Source of the DNA: Haloterrigena salina JCM 13891
GTDB lineage: Archaea > Halobacteriota > Halobacteria > Halobacteriales > Natrialbaceae
DNA: 64,000 nt
Assembly (NCBI RefSeq): GCF_000337495.1
Contig: NZ_AOIS01000018.1
Location: forward strand, 38,929 to 102,928
Direction: 5' to 3'
In this document: positions 26,374 to 36,006 of the stretch, piece by piece
How the letters are laid out: every line of letters begins with the position of its first letter
Position numbering within the stretch: the stretch's first letter is position 1
Position numbers and translations under genes: made by a program
Notes under the pieces: generated by a model
What the model was told of the DNA's origin: nothing
The model's database searches: none
The model's input: the letters and a program-made list of their open reading frames with translations, nothing else

Positions 26374-27597
26374 TCACAGCACGCCGAATCCGAACTCCGC
26401 CATCCCGAAGACCGGCCCCCACAGCAGGTGGAGCGCGACGCCGACGACGACCGCGGGCAGGAAGTTGTAGATCGTGGCGACGATCGCCGCTTTGGCGTCG
26501 ACGGCCAGCAGCGGGAACAGGGCGTCGCCGTCCTGGGCGATCGCGTTGGCGGTCAGCGCCGAAAACGGCAGGCCGCCCTCGGCGTAGACGCTGGCCAGCA
26601 GGATCTGCGGGCCACAACCCGGAATGAGGCCGACGACGGCGCCGCCGATCGGGGCGAGCACCCCGGCCGCCGCGGCGACGGTCGTGACGTCGATCCCCGT
26701 CAGGAGGACGGCGTACTCGTAGACGAGGAAGGCAACGAGCACCCAGACGGTGACGAAACTCGTCTCCATCGCCGCGTGGGTGAGCGTATCGTACACCGAG
26801 CCGAAGGAGTCCCGAGCCCGGGCGATCTCCCCCTCGCCGACGTAGTGGCGGCCGACCGCGTAGAGGTACAGCGACAGCACCGCGCCGATGATGCCGACGA
26901 CGGTGAAGAGGCCGTCGAAGCCGAGGCCGGCCGTCAGCGGGACTTCGGGACCGCCGCGGAGCAGGTAGAGACTCCCGAGGACGAGCCCCGCGACGGCTGC
27001 GACCCACCACAGGACGTGCGCGAGATGGGAGAGCGGGGTGAGAACCCGAGAGTGTCGATCCGGACCCGCGTCGTGCGCACACGCCGGTGACGGTCCGCCG
27101 TAGTCGTGGGCGGGGTTCGGTCCGACACCGCCGTTGACGACGGTGCCGCCGTCGGCCATCGCCGGCGAGAGTTTCGCGACGGCGTTGTCGACTCGAGTGA
27201 CGCCCAACCCGACGGAGTCGACGAGGTAGCCGGTCGCGACCGACGCCGCGAACGCGATGGCGTAGGCGTACAGCGCGGCCTCGGGGGCGAGCGCGAGGAT
27301 GACGAACGCCGAGTCGCCCGCGGTCGCTCCCAGCGTCGCGACGACGGTCCCGAAGCTGACCGTGCCGCGGACGTACAGCGGCATGACGACGATCGCGCCG
27401 CCGCAGCCGGGGGTCAGCCCGAGGAGGCCGCCGAACAGGACCTGGAGTCGCTCGTTGTCTTCGATCGCCGCGAGCGCGGCGCCGTCGGTTCGATACTGGA
27501 TCAGTCCGAACGCCAGCACCGTCACCGCGACGAACGCGCTCACCTGCACGTAGCCGTCCCGCAGCGACTCGAGCAGGACGGTCAGCAGTTCGTTCAC
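26374..27597 (-). CDS. putative 10-TM heavy-metal (manganese/arsenic-type) exporter
   Basis: A 407-residue membrane protein with ten or so hydrophobic segments in two related halves. Each half carries a conserved GxxPGCG motif: GLTPGCGGAIVVM in the first and GLIPGCGPQILLAS in the second. A His- and Cys-containing loop (NPAHDYGGPSPACAHD) joins them. This fits the putative 10-TM exporter family (ArsP_2/putative manganese transporter). The start is a GTG at 27597 with GAGGTG just upstream. Two DtxR-type palindromes lie 40-65 nt upstream, which favours a metal substrate such as Mn or Fe; this is inferred. Confidence 0.75.
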   Translation of the reverse strand: MNELLTVLLESLRDGYVQVSAFVAVTVLAFGLIQYRTDGAALAAIEDNERLQVLFGGLLGLTPGCGGAIVVMPLYVRGTVSFGTVVATLGATAGDSAFVILALAPEAALYAYAIAFAASVATGYLVDSVGLGVTRVDNAVAKLSPAMADGGTVVNGGVGPNPAHDYGGPSPACAHDAGPDRHSRVLTPLSHLAHVLWWVAAVAGLVLGSLYLLRGGPEVPLTAGLGFDGLFTVVGIIGAVLSLYLYAVGRHYVGEGEIARARDSFGSVYDTLTHAAMETSFVTVWVLVAFLVYEYAVLLTGIDVTTVAAAAGVLAPIGGAVVGLIPGCGPQILLASVYAEGGLPFSALTANAIAQDGDALFPLLAVDAKAAIVATIYNFLPAVVVGVALHLLWGPVFGMAEFGFGVL

Positions 27598-27636
27598 GAC
27601 ACCTCACCCGCCGTTTGTGAGGGGACTGACAGAAGA

Positions 27637-27661
27637 TTAGACATCTCTAAACATAGGTTTA
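27637..27661. promoter_or_regulatory. two overlapping DtxR/MntR-like palindromes
   Basis: TTAGACATCTCTAA (27637-27650) is a perfect 5-4-5 palindrome. It overlaps by 3 nt a second one, TAAACATAGGTTTA (27648-27661). The half-sites resemble TTAG(G/A)-type boxes of DtxR/MntR/SirR regulators in haloarchaea. They lie upstream of the exporter-like gene that starts at 27597. Confidence 0.6.
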
Positions 27662-27873
27662 GCAGCATGCGATATATAGTTGCTGGTGGCCCGTGCCGGT
27701 CGGCGCGGTCACGGTCGATCGCTGCTACGGAGAGCGTCGGCTACGCTGCGTTCGCCACCGCCGCAGATTTCCAGTAATAGCGGTCGTTAGCGGTCGTCAG
27801 CGAACAGTCAGCGATCGGCGCGGCGTCTCGAGTATGACTCGGTCGGTCGATTCGATCGACGGGAGCCCGCCGG

Positions 27874-28398
27874 TCAGAGATCGAGCGTGTAGACGACCTC
27901 TCGGCGCTCCTCGCCACCGATCTCGACCGTGTCCTCGCCGGTCTGCTCGAATCCCTGTTCCTCGTAGAACCGCCGGCCGTCCTCGTTGGAAGCGAGGTCC
28001 ATCGCCCGCATGCGCTCCATGTTGAAGTCCTGCAAGTCCTCGCAGAGCCGCTCGTGCAGCGCCGTCCCGATCCCCTGCCCCTGATGGTCCGGGTGGACCG
28101 CCATCCGGAGAACGTCGCCTTCCGCCTCGCTGACGACGCCGTGGGTGAAGCCGACCACCTCGCCGTCGCCGGACGCCGTCCGGCTCCCGTCCGCGGACCG
28201 TGGCTCCGCGCGCTCGGCGACGAGAAACGCCGTTCCCGGTTTCGACAGCGCCTGCTCGAGTCGCTCGTCGCCGTACCAGTCGTCGATCGTCTCGTCGATC
28301 GCGTCGGCCTCGAGTTCGTCGTACGTTTCGTGCCAGGTGTCGCGAGCGACGCTCCTGATCGCCGAACGATCTTCGAGGGTGGCCGGTCGAAGTTCCAT
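27874..28398 (-). CDS. GNAT family N-acetyltransferase
   Basis: A 174-residue acetyl-CoA-dependent transferase. The acetyl-CoA loop motif is LRMAVHPDHQGQGIGTALHERL, with the preceding GFTHGVVSEAEGDV strand. The C-terminal motif is LASNEDGRRFYEEQGFEQ. The start at 28398 (MELRPATLEDR) is the common GNAT N-terminus; the in-frame start at 28440 adds a stretch not seen in the family. Substrate unknown. Confidence 0.88.
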   Translation of the reverse strand: MELRPATLEDRSAIRSVARDTWHETYDELEADAIDETIDDWYGDERLEQALSKPGTAFLVAERAEPRSADGSRTASGDGEVVGFTHGVVSEAEGDVLRMAVHPDHQGQGIGTALHERLCEDLQDFNMERMRAMDLASNEDGRRFYEEQGFEQTGEDTVEIGGEERREVVYTLDL

Positions 28399-28659
28399 AC
28401 CGCCCGCTACACCACCGGCTGTCAAAGTGGTTTCACCCACTCTGTGGGGTGGTAACAGGTGTCTAGAACGGTCGCTTCGAGTGGAACCGAAACGGGAGTC
28501 GAACGACGGTTGCGGGACGGGGCCGAACGGTAGAACTCCCTGCGAACGACTGTCGAGCCAGCGGAGGTCGGCGACTGCACTCGACGCGGTCGCTACGAAG
28601 TCAGTCTCGAGTGGAAGGAGAGGGGTCGCGATCGCGGACGGCGGGCATCGCGATCGTCC

Positions 28660-28818
28660 TCACCCGGTGAGGAATCCGCCGGTCGGGATACGCGTCGCAG
28701 GCGTGCCGTCCTCGTTCGTCGACACGTCGTCGCCGAAGTCGGGAGAGTGGCGGATCGTTCGTCGGACCTTTGCCAGTCGCTGCGTGCTTGCCGTGACGGT
28801 GGCGAGTATCTTACTCAT
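28660..28818 (-). CDS. possible small protein (52 aa)
   Basis: A 52-residue frame beginning MSKILATVTASTQRLAK and ending RIPTGGFLTG. ACTTATATGCG on the minus strand is centred about 27 nt before the ATG, as in leaderless genes of this genome. The protein is basic in the first half and then acidic. No family is recognised; support is the promoter spacing and the codon pattern only. Confidence 0.4.
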   Translation of the reverse strand: MSKILATVTASTQRLAKVRRTIRHSPDFGDDVSTNEDGTPATRIPTGGFLTG

Positions 28819-29036
28819 ACATGAGTAAACAAGCACGGGACGCATATAAGTATTTTCGAGATGAAAGATCGTGTGGGTACGGCGGTAACGAGCACAGATC
28901 TTCCTATCGTTCGAACGAGCGTCTTAGATTCTCTAGATCGGGAATTTAGGTGATTTACCGATAGGAATGACCAAATCTAGAGGATTATTCACAAGGGTAT
29001 AAAATCAGATAGGTCCGCGGAGCCGACGGCAGATGG

Positions 29037-30362
29037 TCAGCGGTGAAGGTGACACGCGGCGAAGTGTTCGCCCGAGCCGAGGGTCGACTCGAGTTGGTAC
29101 GCGGGCCGCTCCCGAGCGCAGATACTCCGCTCGGCGAACGACTCGAGCAGGAGGGAACTCGCTTCGTCCCAGTCGTCCTCGTCGACGGCCGCGTCGTCGC
29201 GGTCGGTCGCAATCCGGTCGATCGCCTCGGCGACGATTTCGCCGGCCTCGCCGCCGGGCGGTCGGCCGCCGAAGAACTCTCGGCGGATCTCGTCGGCCGG
29301 CATCGCCTCGAAGGTCCGGCGTTTGACCGCCCGCATGAACGCGCGGGTGTGGGCCCACTCCTCGTCGGTCAGGTCGTACGCCTCCGGCGCGATCAGCCGC
29401 GGACACCGCGTCCGGAACCGACAGCCGGAGGGCGGATCCTGCGGGCTCGGCACCTCGCCCTCGAGGACGCCGCGGACGCCCGACTCACGTGGATCCGGGA
29501 CGGGAATGGACTCGAGCAACGCCTTCGTGTAGGGGTGTTGGGGGTTCTCGAACAGTTCCTCCTTCTCGGCGACCTCGACGATGTGGCCCAGGTACATCAC
29601 CGCCACGCGGTCGGAGACGTAGCGGATGACCGAGAGGTCGTGGGCGATGAAGAGGTAGGTCAGGCCGAACTCCTCCTGGAGTTCGTCCATCGTGTTCATT
29701 ACCTGGGCCTGAATGGAGACGTCGAGCGCGGAGACGGGTTCGTCACAGACCACGAAGTCGGGGTCGACCGACAGCGCCCGCGCGAGGTTGATCCGCTGGC
29801 GCTGGCCCCCCGAGAACGCGTGGGGGTGGCGGTTGTAGTGGCGCGGGTCGAGCCCGACCTTCTCGAGCAGTTCCTTCGCCCGCGCCTCCCGGCCCTCGTC
29901 GTCTAACATGTCGTGGGCCCGCATCGGCTCTTCGATGATCTGGCCCACCTTCATCCGCGGATCGAGCGACGACTGAGGGTCCTGGAAGATCATCTGCATG
30001 TCCGAGCGCATTTGACGCAACTCCTCGCCGCCGAGGTCGGCTAGGTTCCGGCCCTTGAAGTAGATGTCTCCCTCGGTCGGCTCGAGCAGGCGCAGGATCG
30101 TCCGCCCGAGCGTGCTCTTCCCGCAGCCGGACTCGCCGACGAGCCCGAGGGTCTCCCCGGGCTGGATCTCGAGGGAGACGTCGTCGACCGCCTGAACCGA
30201 CCCGGGGTCCATGCTGATCGGCGGGAACTGATCGGGTTCGAACTGCAGGCCCGCGAACAGCCCCGACTCCTGAGCGAAGTGCTTCGAGACGGCGTCGAGT
30301 TCGAGCAGCGGGCCGTCGCCCTCGTAGCCGCTGTCGTCACCCAACCGGAGGTCGCTACTCAC
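29037..30362 (-). CDS. oligopeptide/dipeptide ABC transporter ATP-binding protein (OppF/DppF type)
   Basis: A 441-residue ATPase. Walker A is GESGCGKST near residue 80, the signature is FSGGQRQRI, Walker B is [14 protein letters not shown] and the switch is IAHDLSV. The C-terminal Opp/Dpp domain has [12 protein letters not shown], a Cys pair typical of this family. The last 110 residues are an acidic extension. GTG 30362 has a perfect GGAGGTGA Shine-Dalgarno sequence 5 nt upstream, so I prefer it to GTG 30371. It overlaps oppD by 8 nt and is the last gene of a five-gene operon. Confidence 0.9.
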   Translation of the reverse strand: MSSDLRLGDDSGYEGDGPLLELDAVSKHFAQESGLFAGLQFEPDQFPPISMDPGSVQAVDDVSLEIQPGETLGLVGESGCGKSTLGRTILRLLEPTEGDIYFKGRNLADLGGEELRQMRSDMQMIFQDPQSSLDPRMKVGQIIEEPMRAHDMLDDEGREARAKELLEKVGLDPRHYNRHPHAFSGGQRQRINLARALSVDPDFVVCDEPVSALDVSIQAQVMNTMDELQEEFGLTYLFIAHDLSVIRYVSDRVAVMYLGHIVEVAEKEELFENPQHPYTKALLESIPVPDPRESGVRGVLEGEVPSPQDPPSGCRFRTRCPRLIAPEAYDLTDEEWAHTRAFMRAVKRRTFEAMPADEIRREFFGGRPPGGEAGEIVAEAIDRIATDRDDAAVDEDDWDEASSLLLESFAERSICARERPAYQLESTLGSGEHFAACHLHR

Positions 30363-31521
30363 GGCGCTCACCTCCGTCGTCGGCCGTCGGGTTCGGGGCG
30401 AGGCCGGACTCGGAGTCAGTGTCGGCGGAATCCTCCCCGCTCGGCGTCGGTCCGCGGTCCTCGAGCGGCGGACTCTCGTCGTAGCCCACGTCGAAGGCGT
30501 CGTGTTTCACGCAGGCCGCCCGGTGGGGCTCGCCGTCGCCCGCGACGATCTTCGGCTCGGGGTGGACCCGCTTGCACACCTCCCGCGCGTGGGGACAGCG
30601 CGGGTGGAACCGACAGCCGGAGGGCGGGTCGATCGCTTCGGGCATCACGCCCTCGATGGGCTCGAGGTCGTCGACGGTCCGGTCAGGGCGGGGCATCGAG
30701 TCGAGCAGGGCGTCCGTGTAGGGGTGTTTGGTGTCGTAGAAGAGGTCGTCGACGGCGGCCTGCTCGACGATCTCGCCGAGGTACATGACGTTCACGCGGT
30801 CGCAGATCTCCGCGACGACGCCCAGGTCGTGGGTGACCCAGATGAAACTCGTCCCGTACTTCGCCTGGAGCTCGTCGACCAGATCGAGGATCTGGCCCTC
30901 CACGGTGACGTCGAGCGCCGTCGTCGGCTCGTCGGCGATGATGAGGCTGGGCTCGCAGGCTAAGGCCATCGCGATGAGCACGCGCTGGCGCATCCCGCCG
31001 GAGAACTGGTGGGGGTACTCCTCGTAGCGCTGTTCGGGATCGGGGATGCCGACCTCCCGGAGCATGTCGATCGCCTCCGCTTTCGCCTCGTCCTCTCCGA
31101 GGCCGCGGTTGAGTTCGATGAACTCCCGGAGCTGTCCCCCCACCGTGAAGACGGGGTTGAGCGACTCCATCGGATCCTGGAAGATCACCGCAATCTCGTT
31201 ACCCCGGATGCGGGTCCGAATCTCCTCGTTCGAGAGCACGTCGTCCCGTTCCCGGAGTTCGCCGTTCGGCCCCTCCTCGAGGCCGAAGATCGTCTCGCCC
31301 TTGTAGGTGATCTCGCCGGCAACGATCTCGCCGGGATCCTCGACGAGCCGCAACAGGCTCATCGAGGCGACCGACTTGCCGGCGCCGCTCTCGCCGACGA
31401 GGCCGACGATCTCGCCCTCGCGGACCTCGAAGGAGATCCCGTCGACTGCGCGCACTGTACCGGCTTCCGTGAAGAACTGCGTCTTGAGGTTCTCGACGCG
31501 AAGGAGTGGTTCGGAGCTCAT
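30355..31521 (-). CDS. oligopeptide/dipeptide ABC transporter ATP-binding protein (OppD/DppD type)
   Basis: A 388-residue ATPase paired with the OppF-type protein. Walker A is GESGAGKSV, the signature is FSGGMRQRV, Walker B is [14 protein letters not shown] and the switch is VTHDLGV. The Opp/Dpp C-terminal Cys motif is [18 protein letters not shown]. It starts 2 nt upstream of the oppC-type stop codon region, so it is translationally linked. With its partner it energises uptake of peptides or similar solutes. Confidence 0.92.
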   Translation of the reverse strand: MSSEPLLRVENLKTQFFTEAGTVRAVDGISFEVREGEIVGLVGESGAGKSVASMSLLRLVEDPGEIVAGEITYKGETIFGLEEGPNGELRERDDVLSNEEIRTRIRGNEIAVIFQDPMESLNPVFTVGGQLREFIELNRGLGEDEAKAEAIDMLREVGIPDPEQRYEEYPHQFSGGMRQRVLIAMALACEPSLIIADEPTTALDVTVEGQILDLVDELQAKYGTSFIWVTHDLGVVAEICDRVNVMYLGEIVEQAAVDDLFYDTKHPYTDALLDSMPRPDRTVDDLEPIEGVMPEAIDPPSGCRFHPRCPHAREVCKRVHPEPKIVAGDGEPHRAACVKHDAFDVGYDESPPLEDRGPTPSGEDSADTDSESGLAPNPTADDGGERRE

Positions 31522-31522
31522 G

Positions 31523-32554
31523 TTAGTCGTTGATCCGCGGATCGAGGGCGTCCTGTAAGCCGTCGCCGAACAGGTTGAAGCCCATGATGGTGATCATGAT
31601 CGCGATTCCCGGCCAGATCGACAGCCAGACGTTCGAGTGCATGTAGCCGTGGGCGGTTCTGAGCATCGCGCCCCAGTCCGGCGTCGGGGGCTGGGCGCCG
31701 TAGCCGAGGAACGAGAGGCCGGCGACGATCAGGATCGTCACGCCGATCTGCAGCGTCGCGTACACCAGCACCGGCGCGAAGCTGTTCGGAATGACGTGCC
31801 TGAGGATGATGTTGCGATCCCTGACGCCCGCCGCCCGCGCCGCCTCGATGTAGTCCATCTCGCGGATGCTCAGGACCCGGCTCCGGATGATGCGGGCGAA
31901 GACCGGCACGAACGTGATTCCGACGCCGAGCACCGCGTACCAGATGTTCGCCCCGCCGACGAAGACGGTGAAGACGATGATGAGGATCAGCGGCGGGATC
32001 GAGTAGACCGTCTCGACGGCTCGCATCAGGACGTCGTCGATGCGGCCGCCGTAGTAGCCGGCGGTGGCGCCGATGAGTGTCCCGCCGAGCAGTCCGATGA
32101 ACGCCGAGATCAGCCCGACGAACACCGAGACCTGCGTGCCGTAGACGATTCTCGTAAAGTAGTCCCGGCCGGCGCGGTCGGTTCCGAGCGGGTGCTCGAG
32201 GGTGCCGCCCGCCGGCAGCGGGTTCCAGGACTGCTCGGCCAGCGGGAAGTACGGCGGGACGTGCGCCCGGCCCTCGCCCGGCGGCGGGATGTGGGTCGGA
32301 TGGTCGAAGATCGGGAGCAGCTGCGCGAACCGATAGTTCGACACGTGACCGAACGTGAGCCGCGAGAGGTTGCTGTCGATCAGGGCGTACACCGCGACGA
32401 ACAGGACGAACGAGACGATGTACAGCCCCCAGCGGGCCGTCGTGTCCCGTTTGACCTGTGCGACGGTGTACCGCCAGCCGACGCGGGCCTCGACATCGTC
32501 GTCTTCCGCAACCGATTCCGAGCCGCTTTCGATCTGTGATTCGCCGACTGCCAT
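31523..32554 (-). CDS. oligopeptide/dipeptide ABC transporter permease (OppC/DppC type)
   Basis: A 343-residue permease with an N-terminal membrane segment, a large loop, then five hydrophobic segments. The OppC loop HPLGTDRAGRDYFTRIVYG precedes the transport domain. The EAA motif EAARAAGVRDRNIILRHVIPNS contacts the ATPases. It ends 2 nt before the oppD start and begins 2 nt after the oppB stop. Its reading frame, not the arginine-rich overlapping one, carries these motifs. Confidence 0.92.
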   Translation of the reverse strand: MAVGESQIESGSESVAEDDDVEARVGWRYTVAQVKRDTTARWGLYIVSFVLFVAVYALIDSNLSRLTFGHVSNYRFAQLLPIFDHPTHIPPPGEGRAHVPPYFPLAEQSWNPLPAGGTLEHPLGTDRAGRDYFTRIVYGTQVSVFVGLISAFIGLLGGTLIGATAGYYGGRIDDVLMRAVETVYSIPPLILIIVFTVFVGGANIWYAVLGVGITFVPVFARIIRSRVLSIREMDYIEAARAAGVRDRNIILRHVIPNSFAPVLVYATLQIGVTILIVAGLSFLGYGAQPPTPDWGAMLRTAHGYMHSNVWLSIWPGIAIMITIMGFNLFGDGLQDALDPRIND

Positions 32555-32556
32555 GT

Positions 32557-33558
32557 TTAGTCACTCTCTCCGTAGGTCACGCGCGGGTCGACGTACGCGT
32601 AGGAAATGTCGGTGATGATGACGCCCATCACGAACAGGAACCCGAGCATCATCGTGATCCCCATGACGAGCTGGTAGTCGTTCTGGGCGATCGCGTCGAC
32701 GAACAGCCGACCCATACCGTTGATGTTGAACACCGTTTCGACCAGCACCGCGCCGCCGATCGCCGTCGACAGGTTCAGCCCGACGATCGTGATGATCGGC
32801 AGCTGGGCCACGTTGAAGGCGTGCTTTCGCAGAATCGTCCGCTCGGGAACGCCGTAGGCGCGGGCCAGCTTGACGTACTCGCCCTGCAGCGACTCGATCA
32901 TCTGGGTGCGCTCGACGCGCATGATCGTCGCCATCTGGAGGGTCCCCAGCGCGATCATCGGCAACAGCAGGTGCCTGAGCGTCTCGTAGTACAGTTCCGG
33001 GTAGCTGCTGATTCCCCGAACGGAATCGGGCGATCGCCAGGGGTAGACGAGCCCGCTCGAGGGGAACCAGCCGAGTTTGACCGCGAAGATCAGGATCAAG
33101 ACGATCCCGATCCAGAACGACGGCGTGCTGACGCCGAAGAGGGCGACGATCCGCGAGACGTGATCGGTCGGTTCGTTCCGTTTGTTTGCGGCGATGATGC
33201 CGAGCGGGATCGCCGTCACGAGCGCGAACGCGTACGCGGACAGGACCAACAGCAGGGTCGGCCCGATCCGCTCTAGCATCAGGTCCGCAACCGGTCGGCG
33301 GTAGTGGATGCTTCGGCCGAAATCGCCCTGTAACAGCCCGGCCATGTACGTCACGTACCGCTCGTGTAACGGCTTGTCCAGCCCGTACCGCTGTTCGATC
33401 GCTCTGACCTGTGCTTCGGTGTGCTCCTGTCCCTGGAGCATGAGGCTGACCGGGTCGCCCGGTCCGAGGTTCGCGAGCAGGAACGTGATGACGGAGATCC
33501 CGATCAGAACGGGGATCGCCTGCAGGAGCCTGTATATCGTGTACTTGAGTAGTTTCAT
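32557..33558 (-). CDS. oligopeptide/dipeptide ABC transporter permease (OppB/DppB type)
   Basis: A 333-residue permease with the OppB N-terminus YTIYRLLQAIPVLIGISVITF, a conserved GPGDPV and a large outer loop with LDKPLHERYVTY and FGRSI. The EAA motif is KLARAYGVPERTILRKHAFN. The ATG at 33558 gives the normal N-terminus; the open frame to 33627 only adds an arginine/proline-rich leader. Partner of the OppC-type permease. Confidence 0.92.
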   Translation of the reverse strand: MKLLKYTIYRLLQAIPVLIGISVITFLLANLGPGDPVSLMLQGQEHTEAQVRAIEQRYGLDKPLHERYVTYMAGLLQGDFGRSIHYRRPVADLMLERIGPTLLLVLSAYAFALVTAIPLGIIAANKRNEPTDHVSRIVALFGVSTPSFWIGIVLILIFAVKLGWFPSSGLVYPWRSPDSVRGISSYPELYYETLRHLLLPMIALGTLQMATIMRVERTQMIESLQGEYVKLARAYGVPERTILRKHAFNVAQLPIITIVGLNLSTAIGGAVLVETVFNINGMGRLFVDAIAQNDYQLVMGITMMLGFLFVMGVIITDISYAYVDPRVTYGESD

Positions 33559-33681
33559 TGGTCCGCGGGTTGGCAGTGGTCTCGTCGGTAGCTCGTCGCC
33601 GGCGACGGCGCGGGACGGCGGTCGCACGGACCACCGGGGAACCGGTCGACGGCTCCGAAAGCGGTGTTCGTACCGACACGT

Positions 33682-35259
33682 TCACTCGATCGAGACGTTC
33701 GCGTAGTCCGAGACGAAGGTCGGATTGTAGATGGAATCCGGATGAGCCTGCAGGTCCTGCACGTAATCCCGCGAGGCCATCGTGTTGTCCTGCGTGAACG
33801 CCGGCAGCGCCGGCAGCTGCTGGACGACCTCCCGGATGATCGGCTCGTAGATCTCGTAGCGCGCCTCCTGATCGGCCATGTTACGCGCCTGCGCCAGCCC
33901 CTCGTGGAAGCCGTCGCTGCCCTCGTAGAAGTGGCCCTGATTGAGCTCTTCCTGGCTCTCGTGGAACAGCGAGTAGAGGTAGAAGTCCGGATCTGGACCC
34001 CCGCTCCACCCCAGCAGGTACATGTTGTAGTCGTCCGCGTTGCCCGTGGTGTAGGTGTCCACGAGCGTCGAGAAGTCGAGCTGTTGGACGTCGGCCCCGT
34101 AGCCGATCTCGTCGAGCCGCGTGGCGATCCGTTCGGCCAGTTGCGCGCGGATCCCCTCCGGCGTGATGATCGTCGGCTCGAAGTCGTCGGGCGCGTGTTC
34201 GTCTAACAGCGACTGGGCTTCGTCGGGATCGTACCCCGGAAGGAGCTCCTGATACTCGTCTTCGGGGAATCCCCAGACCTCGTTGACGACCGGCGGAATC
34301 GGGCTGTACATCGGTGAGGTCACGTTCGCGGCGTTTGATTCGATGAAGTCCTGCATCGAGAACGAGTGAGCGATCGCCCGTCGCACCTCGGGGCTGGTCG
34401 TCGGCCCCTCGTTACAATTGAACGCCATGTACATGTACGTGGCACTCTCGGCCGAGTGGAGGTTCACGCCCTGTTCGTTCTCGAGGACGTCCCAGTCGTC
34501 GTTCGGAATGCCCGCGATCACGTCGGTGTTTTCGGCCCGGATGTCCGAGACCCGCCCCGCCGGGTCGTCGTGGGCCACGAAGCGAACCCGGTCCAAGTTC
34601 GGGTCCAGATCGTCCCAGTAGTCGTCCCACCGCGCGATCTCGACGTAATCGCCCTCGAGCGTCTCGAACGTGAACGGACCGCTCCCTACCGGATCCCTGT
34701 TGAACGCCTCTGGATCCTCGGAGCGGACGCTTTCGGGGACCACCGTCACGCCCATCGTCTGGAGCTCGAACGGCCCGTACGGTTCCTCGCCGAGGTCGAC
34801 CTGCAGCTGGTAGTCGTCGATGACCTCGGTGCTCTCGATCATGTCGTACTCGGCGGCGTTCTCCGTTTCCTCCTCGACCGGCGCGGTAAAGGAGTAGGCG
34901 ACGTCCGAGGCGGTCACGTCGTCGCCGTTGTGGAACTCGGCCGCCTCCTCGATCTCGAAGATATAGCGCGTCCCCTCGCGCTCGACGGTCGGCTCGCCCG
35001 TCGCGAGCTTGGGCTGGAGCTCGAGGTCCTCGCCGAACTCGTAGAGCCCGTCGAAGACGTTGTTGATCACCTGGTAGCTGTAGACGTCGTTCGAAACGAC
35101 GGGATCGAACTGATCCTCCCGCGATTGCTCTTGCGTGAAATGGAAGGCGTCGCCGTCGCCGTCGCCCCCACCGATGCACCCTGCGACCGCCGCTGCGGAG
35201 ACAGCAGCACCCGAGGCGAGGAGCTGCCGTCGAGAAAGTTCTGTGTTGCGTTGCACCAT
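33682..35259 (-). CDS. peptide ABC transporter substrate-binding lipoprotein (Tat-type)
   Basis: A 525-residue extracellular solute-binding protein of family 5 (OppA/DppA). The N-terminus has a twin-arginine motif (SRRQLL) and a lipobox ending VAGC at Cys28, so it is exported folded and anchored by lipid. Family motifs include FDGLYEFGED, RDPVGSGPFTFE and NPDF-like segments near the end (GPDPDFYLYSLF). ATG 35259 is 27 nt after a TATATTT box; the longer frame to 35286 runs through that box. It is the first gene of the operon with two permeases and two ATPases. Confidence 0.92.
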   Translation of the reverse strand: MVQRNTELSRRQLLASGAAVSAAAVAGCIGGGDGDGDAFHFTQEQSREDQFDPVVSNDVYSYQVINNVFDGLYEFGEDLELQPKLATGEPTVEREGTRYIFEIEEAAEFHNGDDVTASDVAYSFTAPVEEETENAAEYDMIESTEVIDDYQLQVDLGEEPYGPFELQTMGVTVVPESVRSEDPEAFNRDPVGSGPFTFETLEGDYVEIARWDDYWDDLDPNLDRVRFVAHDDPAGRVSDIRAENTDVIAGIPNDDWDVLENEQGVNLHSAESATYMYMAFNCNEGPTTSPEVRRAIAHSFSMQDFIESNAANVTSPMYSPIPPVVNEVWGFPEDEYQELLPGYDPDEAQSLLDEHAPDDFEPTIITPEGIRAQLAERIATRLDEIGYGADVQQLDFSTLVDTYTTGNADDYNMYLLGWSGGPDPDFYLYSLFHESQEELNQGHFYEGSDGFHEGLAQARNMADQEARYEIYEPIIREVVQQLPALPAFTQDNTMASRDYVQDLQAHPDSIYNPTFVSDYANVSIE

Positions 35260-35283
35260 AACGTACGATATGGTATGACACCA

Positions 35284-35347
35284 CAAATATAGCTTTTGCT
35301 GCCCATCAAAATAATTGAAGAAATCGTGTGATTGATTGTTCGAACAA
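35284..35347 (-). promoter_or_regulatory. promoter region of the oligopeptide operon with a 12-bp palindrome
   Basis: A TATA-like box (minus strand AGCTATATTTG, about 35283-35293) stands 27 nt before the substrate-binding protein ATG. About 50 nt further upstream is the perfect palindrome TTGTTCGAACAA (35336-35347). Its position is suitable for a regulator site, but no regulator is identified. Confidence 0.45.
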
Positions 35348-35540
35348 GAGGTATTACGGATATATTAGGGGCATGTCGAACACTTATGTGCGGAATGGTC
35401 CACTATAGTTGGACTCTTCCGATACTGTACCTGATTGTCCACTCTCGTTGTCGGTTTCGTACGCTGACGACTCGAGGGCGCGATCGCGCCCCAGTGGCCA
35501 ACCGGAGAGCTTTTTCTATCGGCCGATACAGATGTTGAGT

Positions 35541-36005
35541 ATGAACTACCGCACCGTCGAGACGACGAACGAGTACGTCGCTCGCCTCGAGCACGGCGCC
35601 GACTGGCGGGCCGAGATCGAGTCGCTCGCGGGCGAGGTCGACGCCGACGCGGCCTGGTTTACCGCCCTCGGCGCGGTCCAAGACGCGGAACTCTGGTTCT
35701 ACGATCAGGACGAGTGCGAGTACTATCCGATCGAGTTCGACGAGCCCCTCGAGGTCGCCAGCTGCGTCGGGAACGTCTCGTGGCTCGAGGTCTCCGAGTC
35801 ACACTCGGAGGACAGCGAGACGGAGTCTCGCCAGTACGATCGGTTCGCGCACACCCACGTCGTCCTCTCGGACGACGAGGGGACGACGTATTCCGGCCAC
35901 CTGAACGAGGCGACCGTCTGGGCCGGCGAGGTCTACATGCGCGTCTTCGAGGAGCCCCTCGAGCGTGAGTACGACGAAACCACCGAACTGGACCTGTGGC
36001 TCTGA
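35541..36005 (+). CDS. PPC-domain (DUF296) DNA-binding protein
   Basis: A 154-residue protein with a single PPC/DUF296 domain: FTALGAVQDAELWFYD, then VASCVGNVSW, HTHVVLSDDEGTTYSGHL and the metal-type His pair in HTH. Archaeal PPC proteins form trimers and are thought to bind DNA or a small ligand. The upstream open frame lacks protein character; ATG 35541 is 27 nt after a TTTTTCTA box. It ends 1 nt before the PolD large-subunit gene, so the two are probably one transcript. Confidence 0.8.
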   Translation: MNYRTVETTNEYVARLEHGADWRAEIESLAGEVDADAAWFTALGAVQDAELWFYDQDECEYYPIEFDEPLEVASCVGNVSWLEVSESHSEDSETESRQYDRFAHTHVVLSDDEGTTYSGHLNEATVWAGEVYMRVFEEPLEREYDETTELDLWL

Positions 36006-36006
36006 C

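Noticed and set aside
29043-29906. 287-codon plus-strand frame opposite the OppF-type gene
   Set aside because: Shadow; ABC signature motifs are on the minus strand.
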